64,000 nt of DNA from an uncultured Opitutales bacterium. GTDB lineage: Bacteria; Verrucomicrobiota; Verrucomicrobiia; Opitutales; Intestinicryptomonadaceae. Below the pieces are notes generated by a model. It was not told the DNA's origin and searched no databases. It saw only the letters and a program-made list of their open reading frames with translations. Location of the stretch: the NCBI GenBank assembly GCA_900545715.1, contig URAJ01000004.1, positions 42,217 to 106,216 on the forward strand, written 5' to 3'. Position numbers and translations under genes: made by a program. Positions 1 to 7,984 of this stretch are shown piece by piece (positions within the stretch are counted from its first letter, which is position 1; every line of letters starts with the position of its first letter).

Positions 1-41
1 CGCAAATATAAAGTGCGAAATGCCTGCAAACATAGAGCACG

Positions 42-73
42 AAAAAACCGCCGACTTTCAAGGGCGGTTTTTA
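42..73 (-). terminator. Intrinsic terminator downstream of the sugar isomerase-like gene
   Basis: A 10-bp perfect inverted repeat (43-52 with 63-72, core ccgcc/ggcgg) is flanked by A-rich sequence on one side and T-rich sequence on the other. On the minus strand it reads as a GC hairpin followed by a U-run, about 55 bases past the stop codon at 128. The symmetry would also let it work on the plus strand. Confidence 0.75.
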
Positions 74-127
74 GCGGAAGGCGCGGACAATTTCACGGCC
101 GCGCCGCCTTGCAAATGCGCAAATGCG

Positions 128-973
128 CTACTTGCAAAGCACGGAATTTTTAAAGAATTTCAGGTTGTGGGAGAGAAGTTCGTCCAATGTGTGGACTTTT
201 CTCTTTACACCCTGCTCGAGAACGAGCCAGCCTTTGTATCCGCTATCGACAATCGCTTGGAAGCACTTGTTGAAATCCTCCGGCTGCTTGGCTTCGTCGA
301 AGAACTCGGCGTTTGCTTTTAGGTGGATTTGGGCTATGCGGTCTTTGCCGAGCTTTTTTATGGCGACGTCTGGCTGGTCTCCGGTCCACACTATATTGAG
401 CGTGTCGAAGTACACTTTGACGTTCGGTTCGCCTATCATATCCAGCAGCTTGATGTTGTCCTCCGCCGTGATTGTGTTTTCAAGCGCGAGCACTACATTC
501 TTTTTAGCCGCGTATTGCGCAATTTCTTTTAAACGCTTTACGAGCGGTTCGAGGCGCTCTTTGCGGAATACCTGCTTGTCCTTCTCGTAGAGGCTCGATT
601 TCCCGAAGAAGGGTATCAAGATGTTTTCAGCGCCGAGCTCCGCAGCGTTGTCGATGATATTTTTCATGTATTCGACGCAGTTCTTGTCTTCCTCAAACAG
701 GAATTTGTGGTAGCAGGGGACGCATATAGAGCAGACCTGCATGTCGAGCTCCTTCATTTTGCTCTTCATGTCGTCGATTTCCTTGCGGGAGTATCCGTTT
801 TTGTCGTCCTGAGTGCCGCGTTTGTAGTGGTCGAGCTGGACCCCTTCGTATCCGGCTTTTTTTGCAGTCTCAAAAGAGCCTCCAAAGTTTGCGAATTTAA
901 AGTTTTGCGCGGCGAATGCGGAGGAGACCGCCATTGCAGCGACAAGTATCAATAAGTGTAATTTTTTTATCAT
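128..973 (-). CDS. Secreted sugar phosphate isomerase/epimerase-like TIM-barrel protein
   Basis: This is a 281-residue protein with a clear signal peptide at its N-terminus (basic MIKK, then a hydrophobic stretch ending AFA). The rest resembles the xylose isomerase-like/AP endonuclease 2 TIM-barrel family. Segments typical of that fold are visible: GYEGVQLDHY near residue 42, a LALENT segment near 165 that would carry a metal-binding glutamate, a YFDTLN aspartate segment near 188, an HLK segment near 219, and a late LVLEQG segment. Such proteins isomerise or epimerise sugars in catabolism, and exported versions are common in Verrucomicrobiota and Bacteroidota. The substrate cannot be deduced. 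It stands alone, transcribed away from the neighbouring peptidase genes. Confidence 0.8.
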   Translation of the reverse strand: MIKKLHLLILVAAMAVSSAFAAQNFKFANFGGSFETAKKAGYEGVQLDHYKRGTQDDKNGYSRKEIDDMKSKMKELDMQVCSICVPCYHKFLFEEDKNCVEYMKNIIDNAAELGAENILIPFFGKSSLYEKDKQVFRKERLEPLVKRLKEIAQYAAKKNVVLALENTITAEDNIKLLDMIGEPNVKVYFDTLNIVWTGDQPDVAIKKLGKDRIAQIHLKANAEFFDEAKQPEDFNKCFQAIVDSGYKGWLVLEQGVKRKVHTLDELLSHNLKFFKNSVLCK

Positions 974-1384
974 ATGCGTTTGGTTTGTAGTTTATCAAAC
1001 ACTCAAAAGGGCGCATAGTCAAAGTTTTTTTTTATTTTGTGCGCCCTTGTGCCGCCCGAAATTTGCCGGGTTTTGGGATAGGAGGCTCGGTGATTTTTTA
1101 TAAAATAGTCCGCCGAGCCCCGCGCCGAAAGCCGGATTTCTTGCGGATTTTTTAATGCATTTTTATTCCTAAAATATTGCAATTTACGTTGGATTGCGCG
1201 AGAGCTCGCGCGGTTTGCGCGGCCGCTTTTGCAAGCCGTTAAAACTCGTGCGCCCTAATATTGATGAAAGTTCGGCAAAAGGCGCGCGGCTTTTCTGCTT
1301 TAATGAAACACGAGCGTTTTAAACGGCCTTGAGAAGCCTGCGCTGAAAGTAAAATCTCCCCGTAGTGCAGGGGAGTGAGGTGTG
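974..1384. other. Intergenic region with two inverted repeats, no gene seen
   Basis: No convincing reading frame lies here. Two inverted repeats are visible. A perfect 9-bp repeat at 1007-1015 and 1040-1048 (aagggcgca/tgcgccctt) has a T-rich loop and lies just upstream of the minus-strand gene that starts at 973. A 9-bp repeat with one G-T pair lies at 1084-1092 and 1111-1119. Either could fold in a transcript; neither has a clean terminator U-run. Confidence 0.4.
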
Positions 1385-2575
1385 CTATTGCCTAAAATAT
1401 TTTTCGAGCGCTTTTGCGAAGTCCGCGCCAAGACCCAAGAGGTTTTCGCGCGTTATCATTGCCCCCTCGTTTTCGGAGTAGGGCGTTTCAAACGACGACG
1501 TAAATTCCGCCTTCGGGTGTTTGCCTGTCCACACGGAAAAAGTCCTGCTCTTGATTGCGTTTCCCTTGTTCCAAAGTGTTCCGTATTTTACGTTCCAACC
1601 GCTCTTATGGACAATGCGGTCTTCGCCCTTCATGGTTTCAGACTCCAACAAGCCACTGAATCTGCGCAGATTTTCAAGCTTGGCGCCCAAGGGTTCGACA
1701 AAATACGCGCGGTTGTTTGTATCGCTCTTGCCGCCCCTGAACATCCAAGGCGAATGAAGGTCGAGAGCTACGACCTTTTCCGCAGATTCCGAAGCCTTAT
1801 TGTACAAAGACTTGAAAGCTGCCACCGATGGATAGATTGGCGATTCAGAGTAGTCGCGGTTATGGTCGTGAGGTTTTCTGTATTTGCCTTGGTCGCCGTC
1901 GACGACGCCGTCGAGGTCCATAAACGGGACTGCTATAATCTCCGCGTCTTTAAGCAGACTGGATTCTCCGCTTCCATTTTTTGCAAGTTCCCTTAAAATT
2001 CCCTCCATAACGTATGTGCCTGTGGATTCGCAAGCGTGGTGGCGGGAAGTTAGAAAGATTTTTAGTTTTCCGTCGGGATTGCCGAGGGTGTAGTAGTAAT
2101 TTTCCCTGCCTTTGCGTGTCTTGCAGAGCGGGTGTTTTTTTAGAGACGGAATCTCCTTTGCGAGCGCGTCAAAGTCCGCGGGCATATATGGTATGCAGAA
2201 GGCGAAGCGGGCTGACTGTGCGTTTTGCGGTATCGACACTTTAAAGGAGGACGTATCCTTGCCGCGCTTGACGCATCCGGCGCCGAGCCATTCCCAAGTT
2301 TTGCCGCCGTCGTAGCTTGCGGCGGGGCCGAACGAGCCTATCGGATCGCCGTTTGCAAATTTGAATTCGAGCGTCTTGCCTGCGGCGCCGCTTACTTCAA
2401 AATTCCAGTAGAACCACCATTCGGACGTGCCGCGGATTTGCTGCGCAACTTTTGCGCCGTTATTGCTTTTTTCCAGAACCTCTATGTTTCCCCCGGGGAA
2501 GTCGGTGCTGATTTCAAATGCTGAAACCATGCAGCATAGGCTTAGAACAGGTATTAGTGCTATTTTCTTAAACAT
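1385..2575 (-). CDS. Secreted M14-family zinc carboxypeptidase-like protein (paralogue 1)
   Basis: This 396-residue protein has an N-terminal signal peptide (about residues 1-19). A beta-rich N-terminal domain (about 20-145, with YDGGKTWEWLG) of the kind preceding cytosolic-carboxypeptidase-like M14 domains comes next. The catalytic domain carries the HxxE zinc motif as H180-A-C-E183, a third ligand candidate H274 in LDLH, and a candidate catalytic glutamate E363 in SSFETPY. M14 enzymes remove C-terminal amino acids or process peptidoglycan or amide-linked side chains; the actual substrate is unknown. The next gene upstream on the same strand is a paralogue, and the two form a tandem pair. 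Confidence 0.85.
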   Translation of the reverse strand: MFKKIALIPVLSLCCMVSAFEISTDFPGGNIEVLEKSNNGAKVAQQIRGTSEWWFYWNFEVSGAAGKTLEFKFANGDPIGSFGPAASYDGGKTWEWLGAGCVKRGKDTSSFKVSIPQNAQSARFAFCIPYMPADFDALAKEIPSLKKHPLCKTRKGRENYYYTLGNPDGKLKIFLTSRHHACESTGTYVMEGILRELAKNGSGESSLLKDAEIIAVPFMDLDGVVDGDQGKYRKPHDHNRDYSESPIYPSVAAFKSLYNKASESAEKVVALDLHSPWMFRGGKSDTNNRAYFVEPLGAKLENLRRFSGLLESETMKGEDRIVHKSGWNVKYGTLWNKGNAIKSRTFSVWTGKHPKAEFTSSFETPYSENEGAMITRENLLGLGADFAKALEKYFRQ

Positions 2576-2766
2576 TGCAGTCTATATTTTTGTTGTTTTT
2601 AATTTAAAAGATGCCGCCTTTCAAGCGTCTCCGCAAGCTTAGGGAGGCGCCGGGCCGAGGTTTTTTTATTTTATAATCCGCATGGAGGCTGGATAAAAAT
2701 TGCTTCATTCCTATCGTTGCTTATTCAATTTGCCGGTTGTTTATCCAATATTGCAAAAATTGCGAA
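2576..2766. other. Spacer between the tandem M14 genes
   Basis: This 191-base AT-rich spacer separates the two M14 genes. It must hold the promoter of the downstream copy if the two are not co-transcribed. I see no clear hairpin or promoter in it. Confidence 0.3.
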
Positions 2767-3963
2767 TTACTGCCCAAAATATTCGGCAAGCGCCCTCGCG
2801 ATGTCGGCTCCGAGCCCGCGCAGATTTTCGGGAGTGACTTCGACGCCCTGATTGTCGGTGTATGGAATTTCTATCGACGCCGAAAATACGGACTTTGGGT
2901 GCTTTGACGACCATGTTGTGACCGTCCTGTCTTTCTTGTCGCCGGCATTGTTGTTTGAGGCCCCGAATTTGTAGTCCCATTTTTGCAGGTGTGTGAGCGA
3001 GCTTTTACCGGAGGCCAGAGTTTTTTTCTCCAATATGCCGCTGAATTTTCGCAGGTTGGATAGGTTATCTTTAAACTGGGGCTCGACGACATATGTGCGG
3101 TTGTCTTTGTCGCCTACGACACCCTTATATATAAAAGGCGCGTGGAGGTCTATGAGAACTGTCTTTTGGGATTCTCCGGCTTTTTTGTTGTAAAGCTTCT
3201 GAAAAGCGGCTACCGAGGGGTAAATGGGCGAGTCTGAGTAGTCGCGGTTATGGTCGTGGGGCTTTCTGTATTTACCTTGGTCGCCGTCGAGAACTCCGTC
3301 GAGGTCCATAAACGGGACTGCTATAATCTCCGCGTCTTTTAGCAGGGCGCAGGCAGGGGTTGAATTTTGTAAAAATTCTTCGAGTATCCCCTGCATTGCA
3401 TATGTGCCTGTGGATTCACAAGCGTGGTGGCGCGAAGTAAGAAAGATTTTCAGTTTTCCGTCGGGATTGCCGAGAGTGTAGTAATAGTTTTCTCTGCCTT
3501 TTTTCGTCTTGCCAAGAAAATGCTTTTTTATCGCTGGGGCTTTTTTTATAAAGGCGTCGAAGTCTGCTGGCATATACGGAATGCAGAAGGCAAAGCGCAC
3601 GTCTTTTGCGTCTTTGGGGAAGGAAAATTCAAAAGACGAGGCGCTTTTTCTCCGCTTCACGCCGTCCGAGCCGAGCCACTTCCAAGTCTTGCCGCCGTCG
3701 AAGCTCGCGGCGGGGCCGCGGAAGCCTATGATGTCGCCGGAATTTACAAAGTTAAAAATTATTGTTTTGCCTTCTGCGCCACGCACCCCGAAGTTCCAGT
3801 AAAACCACCAGTCGGAATCGCGGTAGTCCTGGGTGACGGTGGCTTTATTGCCGGTTTTTTCCACGACTTTTATATTTCCTCCGGGAAAGTCGGAATAGAT
3901 TTCGTAAGATAGCAATTCTAACGCAAATGCGGCAAACAATGCAAAGACAAAAATACGTTTCAT
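2767..3963 (-). CDS. Secreted M14-family zinc carboxypeptidase-like protein (paralogue 2)
   Basis: The protein starts at the internal Met of MKRIFVFALFAAFALELLS, which gives a normal signal peptide. The longer frame from 3984 would add seven residues in front of it and is less likely. The domain order matches its neighbour at 1385-2575: a beta-rich N-terminal domain, then an M14 catalytic domain with HxxE (HACE), LDLH, and a catalytic-type glutamate in ASIEIPYT. The catalytic core is nearly identical to the paralogue even at DNA level, while the N-terminal and C-terminal parts have diverged. It is divergently transcribed from the secreted protein at 4053. Confidence 0.85.
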   Translation of the reverse strand: MKRIFVFALFAAFALELLSYEIYSDFPGGNIKVVEKTGNKATVTQDYRDSDWWFYWNFGVRGAEGKTIIFNFVNSGDIIGFRGPAASFDGGKTWKWLGSDGVKRRKSASSFEFSFPKDAKDVRFAFCIPYMPADFDAFIKKAPAIKKHFLGKTKKGRENYYYTLGNPDGKLKIFLTSRHHACESTGTYAMQGILEEFLQNSTPACALLKDAEIIAVPFMDLDGVLDGDQGKYRKPHDHNRDYSDSPIYPSVAAFQKLYNKKAGESQKTVLIDLHAPFIYKGVVGDKDNRTYVVEPQFKDNLSNLRKFSGILEKKTLASGKSSLTHLQKWDYKFGASNNNAGDKKDRTVTTWSSKHPKSVFSASIEIPYTDNQGVEVTPENLRGLGADIARALAEYFGQ

Positions 3964-4014
3964 ATTTTCTATAAAATATGCCAAATGGTAATGATTGCAA
4001 TATATTTATCCGCC

Positions 4015-4043
4015 TTGACTTTGTCCGTCCGAAATTTTATATA
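4015..4043 (+). promoter_or_regulatory. Sigma-70-type promoter of the secreted protein gene at 4053
   Basis: TTGACT (4015-4020) and TATATA (4038-4043) are separated by 17 bases, close to the sigma-70 consensus. Transcription should begin around 4049-4052. The ATG chosen for the next gene is at 4053, so the mRNA would have almost no leader. This also argues against the upstream start at 3978. Confidence 0.6.
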
Positions 4044-4052
4044 AAATCTATT

Positions 4053-5525
4053 ATGCATGGGCGTATTAAAAATGGACTTTGCGTTTTAATCTTGTCGGCG
4101 GTTTTGTCGCTCGAAGCGGTTGCAGCCGCTCAGAGTGGCGGTGCGCGATACACCCTCGACGATTACAGAAACTACTACGGCTCCTGGGCGGGAACTTCCC
4201 CCAGAGAATCTTTGATATTTGCCAAAAATATGGGATACCGCTATGTATTGTACATTCCCGGAATGGAAAATTTTAAGGAGTCCGACGGCTTGATGTTTGT
4301 GTTGGAGACGCCCGAGTATATGACTTACAGCCGCACGATAGACACAAAGAAAAAATATTCTAAAAAACAAATAGAGGAGTGGGAGTCGATTTGCGCGATG
4401 AAAGACGCTTCAAAGCCGTTCCCGGAAAATATGGCAAGCGGCTGGTTTTGGGACTGGTGGACGGCGGACATCACAGGCGACAACAACCAACATTACTCGT
4501 CTTTCAGCCTTCAACTGAACTTCCAGAAGAAATCGGTGATAGACAGGACAGTCCGTAGAATATTCGAGCGCGCAAAAAACATAATGGCAAAAAACCCGAA
4601 GTTCAGGCTCGGCGGCTGCTCTTGGGACGTGCCCGACCCTACGGGAGACTTTTATGGAAAATCTCCGCAGTGGAAACGCCCGCGCCAGGTGAGCCTCGAA
4701 TTTTGGACGGGCTCCGACAGCGTCTCTGTTCCCAAAGGCGAAAAGCTCGACTACCCGACCTATTCCGAGGGGACAATGCGCTACCGCTGCGCCCTCAGAA
4801 ACGAGCTTCGCAAGCTAAATCCCGACGTAAAATTTATAATGGACCCGTGGCTTGTCTATCGCGATTGCGTAAAGCGCATTTTGGACGGCGGATTCAATAA
4901 GCCGGAGTTCGCAGGCGCGATGCCGGACCTTGCAATGTCGGAATCGCCGTCAGAGGACTTTGCCTCAGACAGCCGCAATTTCGAAGGCGGGATACTCGAC
5001 GCCTCCACAATCGCGACTTCAAGCGATCTTTCGGCGTACGACTTTGCCCGCGAAATCCGCAATATAGGGCTCGCCGCGTCTGTCGGATCATGGAGCGCAT
5101 GGTTTGGGAATCCGTGCCCGACCGCAAAGAGCATAAGGGATATTCCGCCGCGCCTAAAAATAACGCGGGCTCTCGCGACTTGGGAGAATTTGAACAATAC
5201 GCCACTTTCGGAGCGCAAATGGGACGCCGACGAAAACAAATATTCCTCCCCGACAGCCCACATGGATAAAGATTGCGTGTGGGCGGTGCACCCCGAAACC
5301 AAGCGTCTGTTTTTTTGCATGACCACCCCCGATGGGGAGGTCGAAATACCCGAGGGCTTCGAGGTGGAAAAGATATATGTTCTCGATTCTGTCTTTGGAG
5401 AGTATCGATGGCCCAAACTCGATAAAATTTTCGATTTGTCGGACGGAAAAATAAGCCTGAAAAAAGGCTCGGAATATGTTTGCGGCGAGGGATTTTCCGC
5501 AATCCTAAAAAAGTCTGAAAAATAG
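4053..5525 (+). CDS. Secreted protein of unknown function, possibly a glycosidase-like enzyme
   Basis: This is a 490-residue protein with a signal peptide (MHGRIKNGLCVLILSAVLSL, cleavage near AVAA). An in-frame start at 3978 would put 25 untypical residues before it. I do not recognise a family. The body is rich in Trp, Tyr and Asp (for example GWFWDWWTADITGD, GGCSWDVPDP, MDPWLVYRD and GSWSAWFG), which resembles secreted TIM-barrel glycoside hydrolases. The end (after about 410) looks like a small beta domain. No catalytic pair can be named with confidence. It neighbours secreted peptidases, an esterase and a glycosidase, so a role in polymer degradation is plausible. Confidence 0.7.
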   Translation: MHGRIKNGLCVLILSAVLSLEAVAAAQSGGARYTLDDYRNYYGSWAGTSPRESLIFAKNMGYRYVLYIPGMENFKESDGLMFVLETPEYMTYSRTIDTKKKYSKKQIEEWESICAMKDASKPFPENMASGWFWDWWTADITGDNNQHYSSFSLQLNFQKKSVIDRTVRRIFERAKNIMAKNPKFRLGGCSWDVPDPTGDFYGKSPQWKRPRQVSLEFWTGSDSVSVPKGEKLDYPTYSEGTMRYRCALRNELRKLNPDVKFIMDPWLVYRDCVKRILDGGFNKPEFAGAMPDLAMSESPSEDFASDSRNFEGGILDASTIATSSDLSAYDFAREIRNIGLAASVGSWSAWFGNPCPTAKSIRDIPPRLKITRALATWENLNNTPLSERKWDADENKYSSPTAHMDKDCVWAVHPETKRLFFCMTTPDGEVEIPEGFEVEKIYVLDSVFGEYRWPKLDKIFDLSDGKISLKKGSEYVCGEGFSAILKKSEK

Positions 5526-5585
5526 CGCCGGTATTTTGGCATTGATATGTTGACAGCCGTTTGCGCAGGGTGTTTATTCCCGCAC

Positions 5586-6407
5586 ATGCAAGAAATTTTT
5601 CCGGACGCAGAAAAAGTTGCGGGCATTTTAAGGAAGCGCCTGAGCGCGCGCGGCATTGAATGCGCCGCAATCGTCGAGGAGTCGCTCGGAAGCACAAATT
5701 CCGAGGGAGTGAGAATCTTAAAGGCCGGGCGGCGCGCGCCGTTTGCCGTTATTGCGCTAAACCAGACTTCCGGCCGCGGGAGGTTAGCGAGAAAATGGTT
5801 TTCAAAAAGAGGTGCGTCCGTCGCATTGTCGGTGTGTGTCGAAATAGGCAGGACTGCCGAGGAAATGGAGTCGTTTACCGTGAGGGCGGGGCTTGGAGTA
5901 TGTTTTGAACTTAAAAAACTTTGCGGGGCCGAATTGTTTCTGAAATGGCCGAACGACATTTATTCCCGCGAAGGGCGCAAGATTGCCGGAATGCTCGCTG
6001 AACTCGAAATATCGGAAAATTCGGCGTTTGCTGTTTTCGGAATCGGTATAAACGCGGACTTCTCCAAACTTGCGGACGGGGAGCTGCCCGAGGAAATCCG
6101 AGGTTCGGTGGGAGATCTTTTCAGTCTGTCGATTACGCGCCCTGAACTTGCGGACATTGCGGTTGCCGTGATAGGGGGCGTGTTGAAAGCGCCCGAATAT
6201 CTGGGGAAAGTTGGGGAGTCTTTTGCGGAGGTTGACTGGCTGCTTGGCAGGAGTGTAGAGGTTTGTGTCGGCAACGAATCTTTTTGCGGGACGGCGCGCG
6301 GGGTGGATGCGCGGGGAAGGCTTAAGGTGGAGCTTGCAGGCGGCGGAGAGCGGCTTGTTTGCGGAGGCGAAGCAACCCTTAAAAAAAATTGGAGGGCGGG
6401 GCTTTGA
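5586..6407 (+). CDS. birA: Biotin--[acetyl-CoA-carboxylase] ligase
   Basis: BirA activates biotin with ATP and attaches it to the biotin carboxyl carrier protein of acetyl-CoA carboxylase and similar enzymes. The family motifs are present: GSTNSEG, the adenylate loop GRGRLARKW, KWPND, the biotin-binding KIAGMLAE and GIGINA, followed by a short C-terminal SH3-like domain. The N-terminal DNA-binding helix-turn-helix of E. coli BirA is absent, so this is a class I, enzyme-only ligase. The start could also be the ATG at 5547, which would add 13 residues. Its stop codon overlaps the start of the next gene. Confidence 0.9.
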   Translation: MQEIFPDAEKVAGILRKRLSARGIECAAIVEESLGSTNSEGVRILKAGRRAPFAVIALNQTSGRGRLARKWFSKRGASVALSVCVEIGRTAEEMESFTVRAGLGVCFELKKLCGAELFLKWPNDIYSREGRKIAGMLAELEISENSAFAVFGIGINADFSKLADGELPEEIRGSVGDLFSLSITRPELADIAVAVIGGVLKAPEYLGKVGESFAEVDWLLGRSVEVCVGNESFCGTARGVDARGRLKVELAGGGERLVCGGEATLKKNWRAGL

Positions 6408-7306
6408 ATAAATTAGAAAGAAAGCCTGGGAAGCTTTTGGCATGGATATTGGCGGCGCGTCCAAAGACGCTTGCGGCGGCGGCAGTGCCTGTGACAATGG
6501 GCTCGTGCCTGGCATATTCGGACGGAGCATTCTCGGCGGGAGCGTCTGCGCTATGTTTTGGATTCGCGTTTTTAATGCAGATTTGCGCAAATTTTATTAA
6601 CGACCTCATTGATTTTAAAAAGGGCTCTGACGGGGCTGAGCGCATAGGGCCGAGGCGCGCATGCGCGCAAGGCTGGATATCCCCGTCGTCGATGGTGCGC
6701 GGGATTGCGGTTTGCGCGGCTTGCGCGTGCGCGTGCGGTTGCGGGCTTTTATTTTACGGCGGAATTGAGCTTATAGCAGTCGGCGCGGCGTGCGTGCTGT
6801 TCGCGTACTTGTACACCGGGGGGCCATTTCCGCTTTCGGAGAGGGGGCTTGGGGACGTTGCGGTAATCGTCTTCTTCGGATTTGTTCCGGTTTGTTTTAC
6901 GTATTATGTAATGGCGCATTCAGCGGGCGCAAAGGTTTTTGCGGCGTCTTTGGCATGCGGGCTCGTGGTGGATACCCTGCTTATACTGAATAATTACCGC
7001 GACAGAATCCAGGATTTCAAAAATGGGAAGATGACAACTGTGGTAATCTTTGGCCCGAAAGCTGGGGGCGCTATGTATCTTTTATTCGGAGTTGCCGCGT
7101 GCATGATATGCTCTTTATTTGCTGGCAACCTTTGGGGCGCGCTACTTCCGCAAGCGTATTTGCCGCTGCATGCTGCGGCATGGCTTAAAATGCTCTCGGC
7201 GAGAACCGCAGGAGAATACGGAAAAGCGCTTGCGATGACTTCCGCCAATATGGCGTTATTCGGTCTGCTTCTCGGAATCGGCGTAGCGTTGCCTTCGCCG
7301 TTTTGA
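6404..7306 (+). CDS. menA: UbiA-family prenyltransferase, probably 1,4-dihydroxy-2-naphthoate polyprenyltransferase
   Basis: This polytopic membrane enzyme would join a polyprenyl chain to dihydroxynaphthoate in menaquinone synthesis. Two Asp-rich motifs mark the family: NFINDLIDFKKGSDG in the first half, and NNYRDRIQDFKNGKMT in the second half, a MenA-like signature. About eight hydrophobic segments are visible. The likely start is a TTG at 6404, overlapping the birA stop, with a good ribosome site ggaggg at 6391-6396. Other men genes are not in the window, so the exact substrate is inferred. Confidence 0.85.
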   Translation: MNKLERKPGKLLAWILAARPKTLAAAAVPVTMGSCLAYSDGAFSAGASALCFGFAFLMQICANFINDLIDFKKGSDGAERIGPRRACAQGWISPSSMVRGIAVCAACACACGCGLLFYGGIELIAVGAACVLFAYLYTGGPFPLSERGLGDVAVIVFFGFVPVCFTYYVMAHSAGAKVFAASLACGLVVDTLLILNNYRDRIQDFKNGKMTTVVIFGPKAGGAMYLLFGVAACMICSLFAGNLWGALLPQAYLPLHAAAWLKMLSARTAGEYGKALAMTSANMALFGLLLGIGVALPSPF

Positions 7307-7384
7307 CATTAAAATTGTTTCTTTTTCGCGTTGCATAAATTTTTTGATTACCAGAAATCCGCATTTCGATGGGAGGCGCGGGGA

Positions 7385-7808
7385 GTGTTTGCATACAGCA
7401 AGAGTCGCCGACTATATCTTTTTAGGCGCGGGTTTTTCGCAATTCCGCTAAAGCGGGTACCCGCTCTGCTTCGGTAAAGCGAGCCGATTACGCAATTTCA
7501 TTAAAATGCACCGATTGCGCGGCTTCGGAAAAGCGCGATGTTTTGCAATTCCGCCAAAGTGGACGGGTTCCGCGATTCAGCAAAAACGTGAGGTTTCGCA
7601 ATTCCGTTAAAGCGGGCAGCCGCGCGGTTTTAGTAAGGTGTGCCGATGGCGCAATTACACTAAAATACACCGATTGAGCGGTTTCGGAAAAGCGCGCCGA
7701 TTGACCCGCGCTTTTTAGGCGCGAGGTCGCGCGGCTTTAGTAGAGCGCGAGGTTTCTCTATCCCTCTAAATCGCTAAGCCGCGCGATTCTGGTAAAGCGC
7801 CCAACTAC
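7385..7808. repeat. Diverged tandem repeat array with an exact 53-bp period
   Basis: Seven full units begin at 7438, 7491, 7544, 7597, 7650, 7703 and 7756. Each is exactly 53 bases long, and a weaker unit begins at 7385. Units typically start cgcaattccg and contain two half-units built on a taaagcg-like core at offsets of about 10 and 37. The base sequence varies strongly between units but the length does not. The array lies between the converging menA and esterase genes. No reading frame or CRISPR-like conserved repeat is present. Its function is unknown. Confidence 0.75.
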
Positions 7809-7984
7809 ACAGAGAGGCCGCAGCTTTTTTTTATGATAACTCTTTGATTTTTCAATGTGCGGGCGGCAAATTTTTTATGGCAACCGCACTTGCAATGTGC
7901 GGGAGGCAGATTTTACGCGGTTTGCGCTTTCCCAAGATTTTTTTTCGTAAAAAAATTATGCCGCCGCGCGAATTCGACGCCAAT
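7809..7984. other. Remainder of the gap before the esterase stop codon
   Basis: Nothing recognisable lies here apart from two loose copies of a caatgtgcggg-like motif (7853-7863 and 7892-7902), about 40 bases apart. Confidence 0.3.

Noticed and set aside
1249..1260. 12-base match (tgcgccctaata) between the region before the first genes and the trp leader region (25026-25037)
   Set aside because: In 64 kb, matches of this length are expected by chance many times.
4856..5959. Long minus-strand reading frame opposite the secreted protein and birA
   Set aside because: It runs antisense across two convincing genes, has no family resemblance, and is explained by codon composition.
7385..7808. CRISPR array
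   Set aside because: Units are diverged throughout with no conserved repeat and unique spacer pattern, and no cas genes are present.
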